NCBI RefSeq assembly: GCF_003989665.1
Contig: NZ_RZIJ01000017.1
Coordinates: 1-64,000 of the forward strand
Direction: 5' to 3'
Origin: Azospirillum doebereinerae
GTDB lineage: Bacteria; Pseudomonadota; Alphaproteobacteria; Azospirillales; Azospirillaceae
Length of the DNA: 64,000 nt
The stretch's first letter is position 1. The number at the start of each line of letters is the position of its first letter. Made by a program: the position numbers and the translations under genes. The notes under the pieces were generated by a model. That model ran no database searches. It was not told the DNA's origin and saw only the letters and a list, made by a program, of their open reading frames with translations. Positions 51,566 to 60,098 of this stretch are shown piece by piece.

Positions 51566-51802
51566 ATGAGCCGGAGCCAGTCTTCCGTTCTGTCCACCGC
51601 GTCCCATGCCGCGTCGCAGCGCTCGGTCCCCGCCGGGATCGGCGGCACGATCGCCAACCTGTTCGACCGGATGGCGACCTGGAACGAGCGCCGCCGGCAG
51701 CGTCTGGCCCTGGAGGCACTGCCGGACCATCTGCTGTCCGACATCGGCGTGTCGCGCGCCGACGCCAGCCAGGAAGCCGACAAGCCCTTCTGGCGCGGCT
51801 GA
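51566..51802 (+). CDS. DUF1127 small protein
   Basis: A 78-residue protein whose C-terminal half is a clear DUF1127 domain: RRRQRLALEALPDHLLSDIGVSRADASQEADKPFW. Small relatives act in RNA binding and in phosphate, carbon or stress control in alphaproteobacteria. An excellent ribosome site, AAGGAG, lies 8 bases before the ATG. It is divergent from gcvA across a 183-base gap. Confidence 0.85.
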   Translation: MSRSQSSVLSTASHAASQRSVPAGIGGTIANLFDRMATWNERRRQRLALEALPDHLLSDIGVSRADASQEADKPFWRG

Positions 51803-51805
51803 CCC

Positions 51806-52270
51806 TTGGCCGGGAGCGTGACCAGGGCCGCGTGGACAGGCGGTTGCCTGTGCGGCGGCGTGCGGTACGAGATCGGCGGCCGGCCGGAGCCGATCTCGTT
51901 CTGTCACTGCGGGCAGTGCCGCCGCCAGCACAGCCATGTCGGCGCCTACACCGGCGCTCCGCGCGCGACGGTGCGGCTGACGGCCGACTCGACCCTGGCG
52001 TGGTACGCCTCCTCCGACCAGGCGCGGCGTGGCTTCTGCGCGCGTTGTGGGGCGGGAATCTTCTGGGATGCCCTGGATGGCGGGCCGCGCATCACGATCA
52101 CCGCCGGAAGCCTGGACGACGCCACCGGCCTGCACGCCGACCGGCACATCCTGGTCGACTGCAAGGGACCCTATTACGAGATCGGCGCGGACGGTCTGGA
52201 ACGACGGAGCAGCACGGGGGAAATCCTGATGAGCGGCAAGTCCATGAAGGATGGCGGTCATGAGCAGTGA
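51806..52270 (+). CDS. GFA/CENP-V fold zinc protein (first of tandem pair)
   Basis: A 154-residue protein of the glutathione-dependent formaldehyde-activating fold, with zinc motifs GGCLCGGVRYE, FCHCGQCRRQ and FCARCGAG. The start is uncertain: TTG at 51,806 or GTG at 51,818. Enzymatic activity has rarely been shown in this family and the substrate here is unknown. It overlaps the next paralogue by 11 bases. Confidence 0.85.
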   Translation: MAGSVTRAAWTGGCLCGGVRYEIGGRPEPISFCHCGQCRRQHSHVGAYTGAPRATVRLTADSTLAWYASSDQARRGFCARCGAGIFWDALDGGPRITITAGSLDDATGLHADRHILVDCKGPYYEIGADGLERRSSTGEILMSGKSMKDGGHEQ

Positions 52271-52673
52271 CAGGCCGCTTCCCGGCGGTTGCCTGTGCGG
52301 CGGCGTGCGGTTCCTGGCGACGGAACGGCCGATGGGCGTGGTGAACTGCCATTGCGGGCAGTGCCGCCGCTTCCATGGGCATTTCGGCGCCTACATCACC
52401 GTGCCGCGCGACACCGTGTTCTTCGACGCCGACGCGACCCTGACCTGGTACCGCTCCTCCGCCATCGCGGAGCGGGGGTTCTGCGGGCGCTGCGGCTCGT
52501 CGCTGTTCTGGAAGGGCGACGGCAAGGCGACGGTGGACGTCGCCGCCGGCAGCCTCGACCAGCCGACCGGGCTGACCACGCTGCGGCACATCTTCGCGTC
52601 CTCCAAGGGCGACTACTACACCATTGAGGACGGGCTGGAGCGGTTCGACGGCGAGGCGCCGGAGCCGCCGTGA
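52260..52673 (+). CDS. GFA/CENP-V fold zinc protein (second of tandem pair)
   Basis: A 137-residue paralogue of the preceding gene with all seven metal-binding Cys positions kept: CLCGG, NCHCGQC and FCGRCG. The sequences match closely through GGCLCGGVR, and in the glycine-rich end AAGSLDQPTGL, so the pair arose by tandem duplication. The start at 52,260 follows GGCGGTC without a strong ribosome site, which suggests coupling. Confidence 0.85.
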   Translation: MSSDRPLPGGCLCGGVRFLATERPMGVVNCHCGQCRRFHGHFGAYITVPRDTVFFDADATLTWYRSSAIAERGFCGRCGSSLFWKGDGKATVDVAAGSLDQPTGLTTLRHIFASSKGDYYTIEDGLERFDGEAPEPP

Positions 52674-52816
52674 ATGGTGCCGTAACCGTTTTCCTGCGTG
52701 CCAATACGTCGCAGGGGCATTGCGGGCAACGCGGGGCGCTTTTCGTTGACCCCGGTTGTCGCGGGTGAGAATGGTTTGCACCAGCAAGACCGTTCCCCGA
52801 CTCCGAGGTCCGCCCG

Positions 52817-53152
52817 ATGCGACGCCTGCTCGTTCCGCTTGCCGTCTCGGCCCTCGCGCTGCTCCCCGTGGCGCCCGCGCTGGCCGAAGACGCCCCCATC
52901 ACCATCGTCATCAAGGATCATAAATTCGAACCGGCCGAAGTGAAGGTGCCGGCGAACAAGCGCGTCACGCTGCTGGTCGACAACCAGGACGTGACCTCCG
53001 AGGAGTTCGAGAGCGCCGAGTTGAAGGTCGAGAAGATCGTCGGCGGGCGCAAGCAGATGAAAGTGGCGATCGGTCCGCTGAAGCCGGGAAAATACCCGTT
53101 CTTCGGCGAGTTCCACGAAGCCACCGCCCAGGGCGTCGTCCTGGCCGAATGA
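52817..53152 (+). CDS. Periplasmic cupredoxin-like protein, FTR1 partner
   Basis: A 111-residue exported protein; the signal peptide spans about 1-23 (LLPVAPALA). The mature 88 residues form a cupredoxin-like beta barrel (ITIVIKDHKFEPAEVKVPANKRVTLLVDN, then YPFFGEFHEATAQGVV). The Cys of a type 1 copper site is missing and replaced by the GEFHEATA loop, as in cupredoxins that accompany FTR1 iron permeases. It lies 49 bases before the permease gene and is probably part of an iron uptake pair. Confidence 0.85.
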   Translation: MRRLLVPLAVSALALLPVAPALAEDAPITIVIKDHKFEPAEVKVPANKRVTLLVDNQDVTSEEFESAELKVEKIVGGRKQMKVAIGPLKPGKYPFFGEFHEATAQGVVLAE

Positions 53153-53201
53153 CGCGGGCGTCACCGTCCGGCGCCGCGTCGTTTTTCTCTCGGAGACGTC
53201 C

Positions 53202-54035
53202 ATGCTCGCCAGTCTGATCATCGTTTTTCGCGAAGTGCTGGAGGCCGGTCTGGTCATCGGCATCGTCCTGGCCGCGACCAAGGGGGTCGAGGGCCGTGGC
53301 CGCTGGGTCGCGACCGGCATCGTCGCCGGCATCGCCGGATCCTGTCTGGTCGCGACCTTCGCCGACGTCATCAGTTCCCTGTTCGCCGACACCGGGCAGG
53401 AGATGTTCAACGCCACCGTGCTGCTGGTGGCGGTCGTCATGCTGGCGTGGCACAACGCCTGGATGGCCCAGCATGGCAAGGAGTTGGCCCGCGACATGGC
53501 GGCGGTCGGCCGCGAGGTGCAAAGCGGCGAGCGGTCGCTGGCGGCGCTGGCCGTGGTGATCGGCGTCGCCGTGCTGCGCGAGGGCTCGGAGGTCGTGCTG
53601 TTCCTGACCGGGATCATGGCCTCGGAAGAGAACGGCTTCACCACAGTGTTCGGCGGCGGGCTGGGCGGCATGGCGCTGGGCGCGCTGGTGTCGGTGCTGC
53701 TCTACGCCGGGCTGTTGCAGATCCCGACGCGGCATCTGTTCGCGGTGACCTCCTGGCTGCTGACCCTGCTGGCGGCGGGCATGGCGGCCACCGCCGTGAA
53801 TTTCCTGGCACAGGCGGGCGTGCTGGAATCCGGCACCGAGATCCTATGGGACAGCTCGGGCGTGCTGCGGGACAAGAGTCTTGTGGGCCAAGCGCTGCAT
53901 GTGCTGGTCGGCTACACCGACCGTCCCACCGAGGCGCAGTTGTTCGCCTATCTGGCGGTCGTGCTGGGGATCGTCCTGCTGACACGCTGGGCCGCGCGCG
54001 GCAACCCGCCGGGATCGGGAACGGCGCGGGCGTAA
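53202..54035 (+). CDS. FTR1 family iron permease
   Basis: A 277-residue integral membrane protein with seven predicted helices. Two REXXE-type iron motifs are present: REVLE at residues 10-14 and REGSE at 126-130. The family imports iron together with an oxidase or periplasmic partner; here the partner is the cupredoxin-like protein upstream. No efeB-type peroxidase gene is adjacent. Confidence 0.9.
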   Translation: MLASLIIVFREVLEAGLVIGIVLAATKGVEGRGRWVATGIVAGIAGSCLVATFADVISSLFADTGQEMFNATVLLVAVVMLAWHNAWMAQHGKELARDMAAVGREVQSGERSLAALAVVIGVAVLREGSEVVLFLTGIMASEENGFTTVFGGGLGGMALGALVSVLLYAGLLQIPTRHLFAVTSWLLTLLAAGMAATAVNFLAQAGVLESGTEILWDSSGVLRDKSLVGQALHVLVGYTDRPTEAQLFAYLAVVLGIVLLTRWAARGNPPGSGTARA

Positions 54036-54051
54036 AGCCACTTCGGCCTCT

Positions 54052-54072
54052 CTCCCCCGCCATGCGGGGGAG
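54052..54072. terminator. Hairpin between convergent FTR1 and ruvX genes
   Basis: CTCCCCCGC and GCGGGGGAG form a 9-base perfect stem around CAT. No T-run follows, but the place between convergent genes supports termination in both directions. Confidence 0.5.
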
Positions 54073-54129
54073 GGGCGGGGGCCGGGCGCGCCGTTCTTCT
54101 TTTAAAAAAGCGTCATCGTCGTTCCGGTG

Positions 54130-54693
54130 TCACCGCTGGTCCGGCGGGACCCACACCCACTCCTCCTCGCCGTCCTCGTCCTTCTGCTCCTCCACCGGCC
54201 CCGCCTCCTGGCGGCGCTGGTTCGCCAGCATGTCGAGCGCGCCTTGCAGGATGTAGGCGGCGGCCATCTTGTCGACCACCTCGTCGCGCCGCTTGCGGGT
54301 CATGTCGGCCTCGCCGATCATGAAGCGCTCCACCGCCGAGGTGGACAGCCGCTCGTCCCAGAAGGCGATCTCGGCGTTCCAGCCCAGCAGGTCGGCGCGC
54401 TCCAGCAGGTTCTTGGCGAAAGCGCGGACGGATTCGGCGCGCGGCCCTTCCGTCCCGTCCATGTTCAGCGGCAGCCCGACGATCAGCCCACCGATGGCGT
54501 AGTCGCGGACGGTCTTGCCCAGCTCCCGCGCGTCCTGCGTGAACTTGGTGCGTTTCAGCGTGTGGATGGGCGAGGCCACCACCAGCCCCGGATCGGAGAC
54601 CGCCAGCCCGACCGTCGTGCTGCCGACGTCGAGGCCGAGCAGCCGTTGCCCCTTGCCCAGCCGGGCCGCGAGTTCGGAGAGTGTGTGAATCAT
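54130..54693 (-). CDS. ruvX: Putative pre-16S rRNA nuclease (YqgF/RuvX)
   Basis: A 187-residue protein of the RNase H-like YqgF family, thought to process 16S rRNA ends. Motifs are LLGLDVGSTTVGLAVSD (about 19-35), IVGLPLNMDGTEGPRA and FWDERLSTSAVE. The C-terminal 25 residues are an acidic extension (EEQKDEDGEEEWVW). The start was set at 54,693 (MIHTLSEL), where the family begins. Confidence 0.9.
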   Translation of the reverse strand: MIHTLSELAARLGKGQRLLGLDVGSTTVGLAVSDPGLVVASPIHTLKRTKFTQDARELGKTVRDYAIGGLIVGLPLNMDGTEGPRAESVRAFAKNLLERADLLGWNAEIAFWDERLSTSAVERFMIGEADMTRKRRDEVVDKMAAAYILQGALDMLANQRRQEAGPVEEQKDEDGEEEWVWVPPDQR

Positions 54694-54769
54694 GAGCCGA
54701 CCATAGAATCCCGCACGCCTCCCCGCAAGATCGCTTGAGTTGTTCCCAAAGATACTTACTCTTCTAAGC

Positions 54770-55288
54770 ATGTTGCCCGAACGCTTGACGCACCGGCCGC
54801 TGGCCGACGCCGACATTCCGGCCGTCTGCGGCTTTCCCCGCACGCCGGAGGAGCTGTATTTCCTGTTCCCGCGCGCCGTGTGGCCGCTGACGCCCGATCA
54901 GGTGCGCGCGGCCTTGCCCCAGCGCCGCGACCCGACGGTGGCGACCTTGGGCGGGCGGGTCGTCGGCTACGGCAATTTCGCGACCTTCGAGGAAGGGCGG
55001 ACGGCCAGCCTGGGCAACCTCAGCGTCGATCCGGATTTACGCCGCCACGGCATCGCCGCATATTTGGTGGGGGTGATGATCGAACGGGCCTTCGTGCATC
55101 ATGACCTTCCTGAACTCACGCTTTATTGCTTCAACACCAACACGCCGGCGCTGTTGCTCTACGCCAAGCTCGGTCTGGTGCCGATGGCGCTGGAAACCCG
55201 TGTCACCCCCTGGGGCGACTCCATCGGATTGTTGAAGCTGCGCATGGACCGTGACACGTGGCGGGGCCGGGCGGTTCTGGCGGCCTGA
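54770..55288 (+). CDS. GNAT family N-acetyltransferase
   Basis: A 172-residue acetyltransferase: ERLTHRPLADADIPAVCGFP at the start, LGNLSVDPDLRRHGIAAYLVG as acetyl-CoA loop, and NTNTPALLLYAKLGLVPM. The start could also be at 54,740. Substrate unknown. It lies divergent to ruvX and upstream of gatC. Confidence 0.8.
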   Translation: MLPERLTHRPLADADIPAVCGFPRTPEELYFLFPRAVWPLTPDQVRAALPQRRDPTVATLGGRVVGYGNFATFEEGRTASLGNLSVDPDLRRHGIAAYLVGVMIERAFVHHDLPELTLYCFNTNTPALLLYAKLGLVPMALETRVTPWGDSIGLLKLRMDRDTWRGRAVLAA

Positions 55289-55387
55289 ACGCTTTCCGCC
55301 GGGCGTCCGCGCCGCGAGCGTTGCGGCGGGCGCCCACGGGTGCTAGCTTCGCGGCGGATTTCCAATATTTTGGAAGAGAGTAGAGGC

Positions 55388-55675
55388 ATGTCGCTCGACA
55401 AGGCCACAGTGGCCAAGATCGCGCATCTGGCCCGCATCAAGGTGCCGGACGGGGAACTGGAATCGCTGGCGGGGGAACTCAGCCAGATCCTGACCTTCGT
55501 GGAACAGCTCAACGAGGTCGACACGAAGGACGTGCCGCCGATGACCAGCGTGGCCGCGCAGAAGCTGCGCCGCCGCAAGGACGAGGTCACCGACGGCGGC
55601 TACGCGCCCCAGGTCCTGTCGAACGGTCCGGAGACGGCCGAAGGCTTCTACGTCGTGCCGAAGGTGGTCGAGTGA
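55388..55675 (+). CDS. gatC: Aspartyl/glutamyl-tRNA amidotransferase subunit C
   Basis: A 95-residue subunit of the GatCAB complex, which converts Glu-tRNA-Gln and Asp-tRNA-Asn to the amide forms. The sequence MSLDKATVAKIAHLARIKV, ELSQILTFVEQLNEVDT and RKDEVTDGG is diagnostic. Its stop overlaps the gatA start (TGATG at 55,673-55,677). Confidence 0.96.
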   Translation: MSLDKATVAKIAHLARIKVPDGELESLAGELSQILTFVEQLNEVDTKDVPPMTSVAAQKLRRRKDEVTDGGYAPQVLSNGPETAEGFYVVPKVVE

Positions 55676-57156
55676 TGACGGCGCTCACGCATCTGACCAT
55701 GGCGGGGGCGCTGGACGGCCTCGCCAAGAAGGAGTTCACCGCGGTCGAACTGGCCGAGGCGCATGTGCGCGCGGTCGAGGCCGTGCGCCCCTTCAACATC
55801 TTCATCACCGAGACGCCGGACGCGGCCCTGTCGATGGCCAAGGCCAGCGACGAGCGCCGCGCCAAGGGCGAGGCCGGTCCGATGGACGGCCTGCCCATCG
55901 CGGTGAAGGATCTGTTCTGCACCAAGGGCGTCGCCACGACGGCCGGCAGCCACATCCTCGACGGCTTCAAGCCGGAGTATGAGTCGACCGTCACGTCGCA
56001 GCTGTGGCGCGACGGCGCGGTCATGCTGGGCAAGGTGAACCTGGACGAGTTCGCCATGGGTTCGGCCACCATCACCGCCCATCAGGGCGAAACGGTCAGC
56101 CCCTGGAGCCCCGGCGCGCCCGGCGCCTGGGACCGCAAGATCGTCGCCGGCGGCTCGTCGGGCGGCTCGGCCGCCGTCATCGCGGCCCGCGCCGCGCTGG
56201 GCGCCACCGGCACCGACACCGGCGGCTCGATCCGCCAGCCGGCCGGCTACACCGGCACCGTCGGCATCAAGCCGACCTACGGCCGCTGCTCGCGCTGGGG
56301 CATCGTCGCCTACGCCTCCTCGCTGGACCAGGCCGGGCCGATGACCCGCACGGTCGAGGACGCGGCGATCATGTTGCGCTCGATGTGCGGCTTCGATCCG
56401 AAGGATTCGACCTCGGTCGATCTGGCGGTGCCCGATTTCCGCGCCGCGCTGACCGGCGACATCCGGGGCTTGCGCGTCGGCATACCCAAGGAATACCGCG
56501 TCGAGGGCCTGTCGGCCGAGATCGACGCGCTGTGGACCCAGGGCATCGAGTGGTTGAAGGAGGCCGGCGCCGTGCCGGTCGAGATCAGCCTGCCGCACAC
56601 CAAATACGCGCTGGCCGCCTACTACATCATCGCCCCGGCGGAAGCCTCGTCCAACCTCGCGCGCTACGACGGCGTCCGCTACGGGTTGCGGGTCGAGGGC
56701 GGCAGCCTCAGCGACATGTACGAGAACACACGCGGCGCCGGTTTCGGCCGCGAGGTGCGCCGCCGCATCCTGATCGGCACCTACGTGCTGTCGGCGGGCT
56801 ATTACGACGCCTACTACAACAAGGCCCGCCAAGTGCGCACGCGCATCAAGTGGGACTTCGACGAGGCGTTCAAGAGCTGCGACGTCATCCTGACGCCGAC
56901 CGCCCCCAGCACGCCGTTCGCCATCGGCGAGAAGATGGACGATCCGGTGCAGATGTACCTGAACGACGTCTTCACCGTGCCGATCAACCTCGCCGGCCTG
57001 CCGGCGATGTCGGTCCCGGCCGGTTTGGGCGCCGACGGTCTGCCGTTGGGCCTGCAACTGATCGGCCGCCCCTTCGACGAGGAGACCCTGCTCCGCGTCG
57101 GGCAGGTGGTGGAGAAGGCCGCGAACGTCACGGCGCTGCCGCCCTTCGTGGCCTGA
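55675..57156 (+). CDS. gatA: Aspartyl/glutamyl-tRNA amidotransferase subunit A
   Basis: A 493-residue amidase that releases ammonia from glutamine for GatB. The Ser-cis-Ser-Lys triad region is clear: Lys in PIAVKDLFCTKG (about 81) and the two Ser in GGSSGGSAAVIAARAALGATGTDTGGSIRQPA (about 155-190). Coupled to gatC. A terminator follows at once, so gatB is not in this operon. Confidence 0.96.
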   Translation: MTALTHLTMAGALDGLAKKEFTAVELAEAHVRAVEAVRPFNIFITETPDAALSMAKASDERRAKGEAGPMDGLPIAVKDLFCTKGVATTAGSHILDGFKPEYESTVTSQLWRDGAVMLGKVNLDEFAMGSATITAHQGETVSPWSPGAPGAWDRKIVAGGSSGGSAAVIAARAALGATGTDTGGSIRQPAGYTGTVGIKPTYGRCSRWGIVAYASSLDQAGPMTRTVEDAAIMLRSMCGFDPKDSTSVDLAVPDFRAALTGDIRGLRVGIPKEYRVEGLSAEIDALWTQGIEWLKEAGAVPVEISLPHTKYALAAYYIIAPAEASSNLARYDGVRYGLRVEGGSLSDMYENTRGAGFGREVRRRILIGTYVLSAGYYDAYYNKARQVRTRIKWDFDEAFKSCDVILTPTAPSTPFAIGEKMDDPVQMYLNDVFTVPINLAGLPAMSVPAGLGADGLPLGLQLIGRPFDEETLLRVGQVVEKAANVTALPPFVA

Positions 57157-57178
57157 TCCTTACCTCGCCCATGACATG

Positions 57179-57217
57179 AAAAGGGCCGGCTCCCCATCAT
57201 CGGGAGCCGGCCCTTTT
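57179..57217 (+). terminator. Rho-independent terminator after gatA
   Basis: A 16-base perfect stem (AAAAGGGCCGGCTCCC and complement) with a CATCATC loop and a T-run in the stem end. Works for either strand. Confidence 0.9.
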
Positions 57218-57250
57218 CGTTTGCCGGGAAGGTCGTCGCGCCGGGGTGGG

Positions 57251-57421
57251 TCAGGCGCCGCCGATGCCCTGGATGTAGCTCTCGCCGGTCTTGGGATCGA
57301 TGACCTCTCCGGTGCCGGGCGTGCCGGGGGCGGCCTCGTCGCGGTCGCTCAACGGCTCGTTCTGCGGCTTGACCGGAACCGGTTTGGTGGCGGGCTGGTC
57401 GGCTTTGGGGTGATCGGCCAT
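57251..57421 (-). CDS. Small acidic hypothetical protein, 56 residues
   Basis: A 56-residue hydrophilic protein: MADHPKADQPATKPVP, then NEPLSDRDEAAPGTPG, and the conserved-looking end EVIDPKTGESYIQGIGGA. It is Pro/Asp/Lys-rich and looks disordered, apart from its ordered C-terminus. It lies alone between the gatA terminator and a GNAT gene. Proteins of this kind appear in related genomes without known role. Confidence 0.6.
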   Translation of the reverse strand: MADHPKADQPATKPVPVKPQNEPLSDRDEAAPGTPGTGEVIDPKTGESYIQGIGGA

Positions 57422-57480
57422 GGCGGTGTCCCTCGGGTTGGTATCGCGTTCGACCCCTCAACAGCGCCGGGGCGGAATGG

Positions 57481-58140
57481 TCACTCCGCCGCCAAGGACG
57501 GAGCCAGCGCGACGACGGCGGGCTGGCGAACGGACTGGTGGGCGGGCAGGGTGGGCGCGATGCGCTTGTGCAGAAGCCATTGGTCGATGGGCACGCGGAC
57601 CGTGGTGCCGTCGGGGGTGCGGTAGGCGAAATGCCCGCGCTCGGTTCCGCAATGGACGTAGCCGAGTTGGTCGTAGAAGGGCAGCACCGTCGCGTTGTCG
57701 CGGTCGACGCCAAGCTCGGCCACGCTGCCGCCGTTGGCCGCCACCACCCCCTCGGCCGCCCGCATCAGCCGCGCCCCCAGGCCCAGCCCCCGGAACGGCA
57801 GGAAGACCCGCAACGCCCAGAGCGTGGCGCGGCCGAGATGCCGTTTGCGGACGAAATCCACACAGACCTGCCCGACCGGAAAGTCGTTGAGTTCGGCCAG
57901 CAGCATCGCGCCGGTGCCGCGTTCCTGCATGCGGAAGGCGTTGCCCAGGATCTCGCGGTGGGGGGTGTGCAGGCCGAACCACTCCAGCTTGGGCAGGTCG
58001 TCGACCCGCGCCGGGCGGATCGTCACCGGAAGGACCACCGACCCCCGATCCCCGATGGCGCTGCTGTGAACCTGTCTCGCCTCGCGGCCCCATCCGCCAT
58101 CCGCCATCGCCCGAACCCTTTCGATCCCGTTGCGATCCAT
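57481..58140 (-). CDS. GNAT family N-acetyltransferase
   Basis: A 219-residue protein (start at 58,140; an ATG at 58,107 is also possible). The acetyltransferase core is LPVTIRPARVDDLPKLEWFGLH, LRVFLPFRGLGLGARLMRAAE, and ATVLPFYDQLGYVHCG. A C-terminal extension of about 30 residues (HKRIAPTLPAHQSV) is not part of the fold. Substrate unknown. Confidence 0.82.
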   Translation of the reverse strand: MDRNGIERVRAMADGGWGREARQVHSSAIGDRGSVVLPVTIRPARVDDLPKLEWFGLHTPHREILGNAFRMQERGTGAMLLAELNDFPVGQVCVDFVRKRHLGRATLWALRVFLPFRGLGLGARLMRAAEGVVAANGGSVAELGVDRDNATVLPFYDQLGYVHCGTERGHFAYRTPDGTTVRVPIDQWLLHKRIAPTLPAHQSVRQPAVVALAPSLAAE

Positions 58141-58466
58141 ATCCGTTCCGAAGGTTGAACGGGCGCGACCGGCGGGCGTTCCAGTCCTCCCCCGCAAGGA
58201 CAGGCGCAGAGGAAGTCGGAAAATTGGTGAAATTATCTAAAAATATATACAAAATTCAAGAAAATGCGTAATTCATTCAACGACGCCATGGGTAAGTGAA
58301 GAGAAACAGCGCGTCCGTCGTCGATTGGCGAATTGTAAGACGGATGGATGATTGACACTTCTTTGTCACTTTTGATACCTCTCGAAAGGGAAGGGGGGAT
58401 TCCTTGGGAAGAACAGGAATCTTCCGGTTTTGCATAAAATTATTTCTGTCGGGCGGAGGTGGAATC
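58141..58466. other. AT-rich intergenic stretch
   Basis: Bases 58,215-58,290 and 58,330-58,450 are AT-rich (AAAAATATATACAAAATTC). No open frame of note. It probably includes the promoter of the small gene at 58,467, near TTGCAT and AAATTA at 58,430-58,445. Confidence 0.5.
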
Positions 58467-58637
58467 ATGATGAGGATCGTCAATCTGGGACGCACGGGCC
58501 TGTTCGTCGTGATGCAAGGTGGCGCGCTTGCCAATCTGGGCGGCCGCAGCCACTGGGGCTCGGCCGAGGACGCGCGCCGCGCCGCGCAGGCCGCGAACGC
58601 ATCGGTCAGCGATTTCGTGGTGCGGACGGGTTCGTGA
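58467..58637 (+). CDS. Small hypothetical protein, 56 residues
   Basis: A 56-residue basic protein (MMRIVNLGRTGLFVVMQGGALANLGGRSHWG then SAEDARRAAQAANASVSDFVVRTGS). GGAGG precedes the ATG at 58,467 by 6 bases. No family is recognised; the sequence is regular enough to be real. A terminator follows at 58,682. Confidence 0.5.
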   Translation: MMRIVNLGRTGLFVVMQGGALANLGGRSHWGSAEDARRAAQAANASVSDFVVRTGS

Positions 58638-58681
58638 CGGTTCCGTGCCGCGCGGGCGGCACGATTTGGAAATCCCGGCAA

Positions 58682-58721
58682 AGACAAAGGGCGCGCCCGA
58701 TGCCGGACGCGCCCTTTGTCT
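58682..58721. terminator. Bidirectional terminator
   Basis: A 14-base stem, AGACAAAGGGCGCG and its complement, with a 12-base loop. It lies between the small + strand gene and the convergent chemoreceptor. Confidence 0.85.
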
Positions 58722-58751
58722 TTGCCGGGATAAGGCTTGAGCGGCGTTTGC

Positions 58752-60098
58752 TCAGCCGGCACGCACACGGGCGAGGAAGCGGTCGACCTCGGCCCCCAGG
58801 GTCTGCGCCTGCTGCGACAGCTGGTTCGTCGCTTCCAGCACGTTGCGGGCCTCGACCCCGGCGTCGTTCGCCGAGCCGTTGACGCGCACGATGGTTTCCG
58901 TCACCTCACGGGTGCCGATCGACGCCTGCTGAACGTTGCGGGCGATCTCGGTGGTCGCGGCGCCCTGTTCCTCCATAGCGGTGGCGATCGAGGTCGAGAT
59001 CTCGTTGATGCGGGCGATGGTGCCGGAAATGGACCGAATCGCGCCCACCGCTTCCTGGGTCGCGCCCTGGACCGCGCCGATCTGCGTGTTGATCTCTTCC
59101 GTGGCGCGGGCGGTCTGGTTGGCGAGGCTCTTCACCTCGCTCGCCACGACGGCGAAGCCCTTGCCGGCCTCTCCGGCGCGCGCTGCCTCGATGGTCGCGT
59201 TCAGCGCCAGCAGATTGGTCTGGCTGGCGATGTCGTGGATGAGCTTGACCACCTGCCCGATGCGGCTGGCGGCATCCGCCAGACCCTGCACGGTGGCGTT
59301 GGTCCGCTCGGCCTCGGTCATCGCGGCGCTGGCGATGGCGGCGGATTGGGTGACCTGATGGCTGATCTCGCCGATGGAAGCGGTCAACTCCTCCGCCGCC
59401 GCTGCGACGGTCTGGATGTTGACGGAGGCTTCCTCGGCGGCGGCGGCGACCTGGGTCGACTGCTCGCTGGTCTGCTCGGCCGTGCGGCTCATGCTCTGGG
59501 CGGTGGATTGCAGCCGGTTGGCCGCGCTGGACACTGCCTGGACGACGCCCTTGACCTCGCGCTCGAAGCTGTCGGCGGTGGAGCCCAGTTCGCGGCTGAT
59601 GATGGCGGCGGTGTTCAGATCGATGTAGACGGAGGTCGCCAGATCCATGTCGAGGAACACGGCCTTGTTGATCGCCTGGAGCAGCAGCGAGAGCTTTTCC
59701 GGCTTCTTGCGGTGCAACTGCGCGGCCTGCTCGATCAGCTTGTTCAGCGTAAAGCAATAGGCACCGGTGTACCAGCGCGGCTCCAGCCCGATCCGCTGGT
59801 GGGTCTGGCCGATCTTCAGAACCTGGCTGACATAGGCGTCGTCGAAGGTGCCGGTGAAAACGTTCCGCAGCCAATGCTGCTTCTGCAGGTCGCGCGCCCG
59901 GTTGGCGGCAGCCGGGTTGGCCAGAAGCGACGCGACCTGGGGAACGTTGCGCAAGTAGGAATAGAACTCGTCCAGGATCTGGTCGATCCGCTGGGCCAGA
60001 TAGGGCTGGAATTCACGAAGAACGGCCTTGGTCGGTTCATCGATTCGCAAGAAGGCAATGCGGTCGGAAATGGACTGGGTCTGGGCAACGTTCGACAT
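58752..60098 (-). CDS. Globin-coupled chemoreceptor (aerotaxis candidate)
   Basis: A 448-residue soluble receptor without membrane helices. Residues 1 to about 175 are a globin-sensor domain; GQTHQRIGLEPRWYTGAY places the probable haem-binding His at residue 100, and DEFYSYLR and FLDMDLA are family phrases. The rest is the signalling domain with IASQTNLLALNATIEAARAGEAGKG. Such HemAT-like proteins sense oxygen. The start at 60,098 (MSNVAQT) was preferred to one 7 codons upstream. Confidence 0.92.
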   Translation of the reverse strand: MSNVAQTQSISDRIAFLRIDEPTKAVLREFQPYLAQRIDQILDEFYSYLRNVPQVASLLANPAAANRARDLQKQHWLRNVFTGTFDDAYVSQVLKIGQTHQRIGLEPRWYTGAYCFTLNKLIEQAAQLHRKKPEKLSLLLQAINKAVFLDMDLATSVYIDLNTAAIISRELGSTADSFEREVKGVVQAVSSAANRLQSTAQSMSRTAEQTSEQSTQVAAAAEEASVNIQTVAAAAEELTASIGEISHQVTQSAAIASAAMTEAERTNATVQGLADAASRIGQVVKLIHDIASQTNLLALNATIEAARAGEAGKGFAVVASEVKSLANQTARATEEINTQIGAVQGATQEAVGAIRSISGTIARINEISTSIATAMEEQGAATTEIARNVQQASIGTREVTETIVRVNGSANDAGVEARNVLEATNQLSQQAQTLGAEVDRFLARVRAG

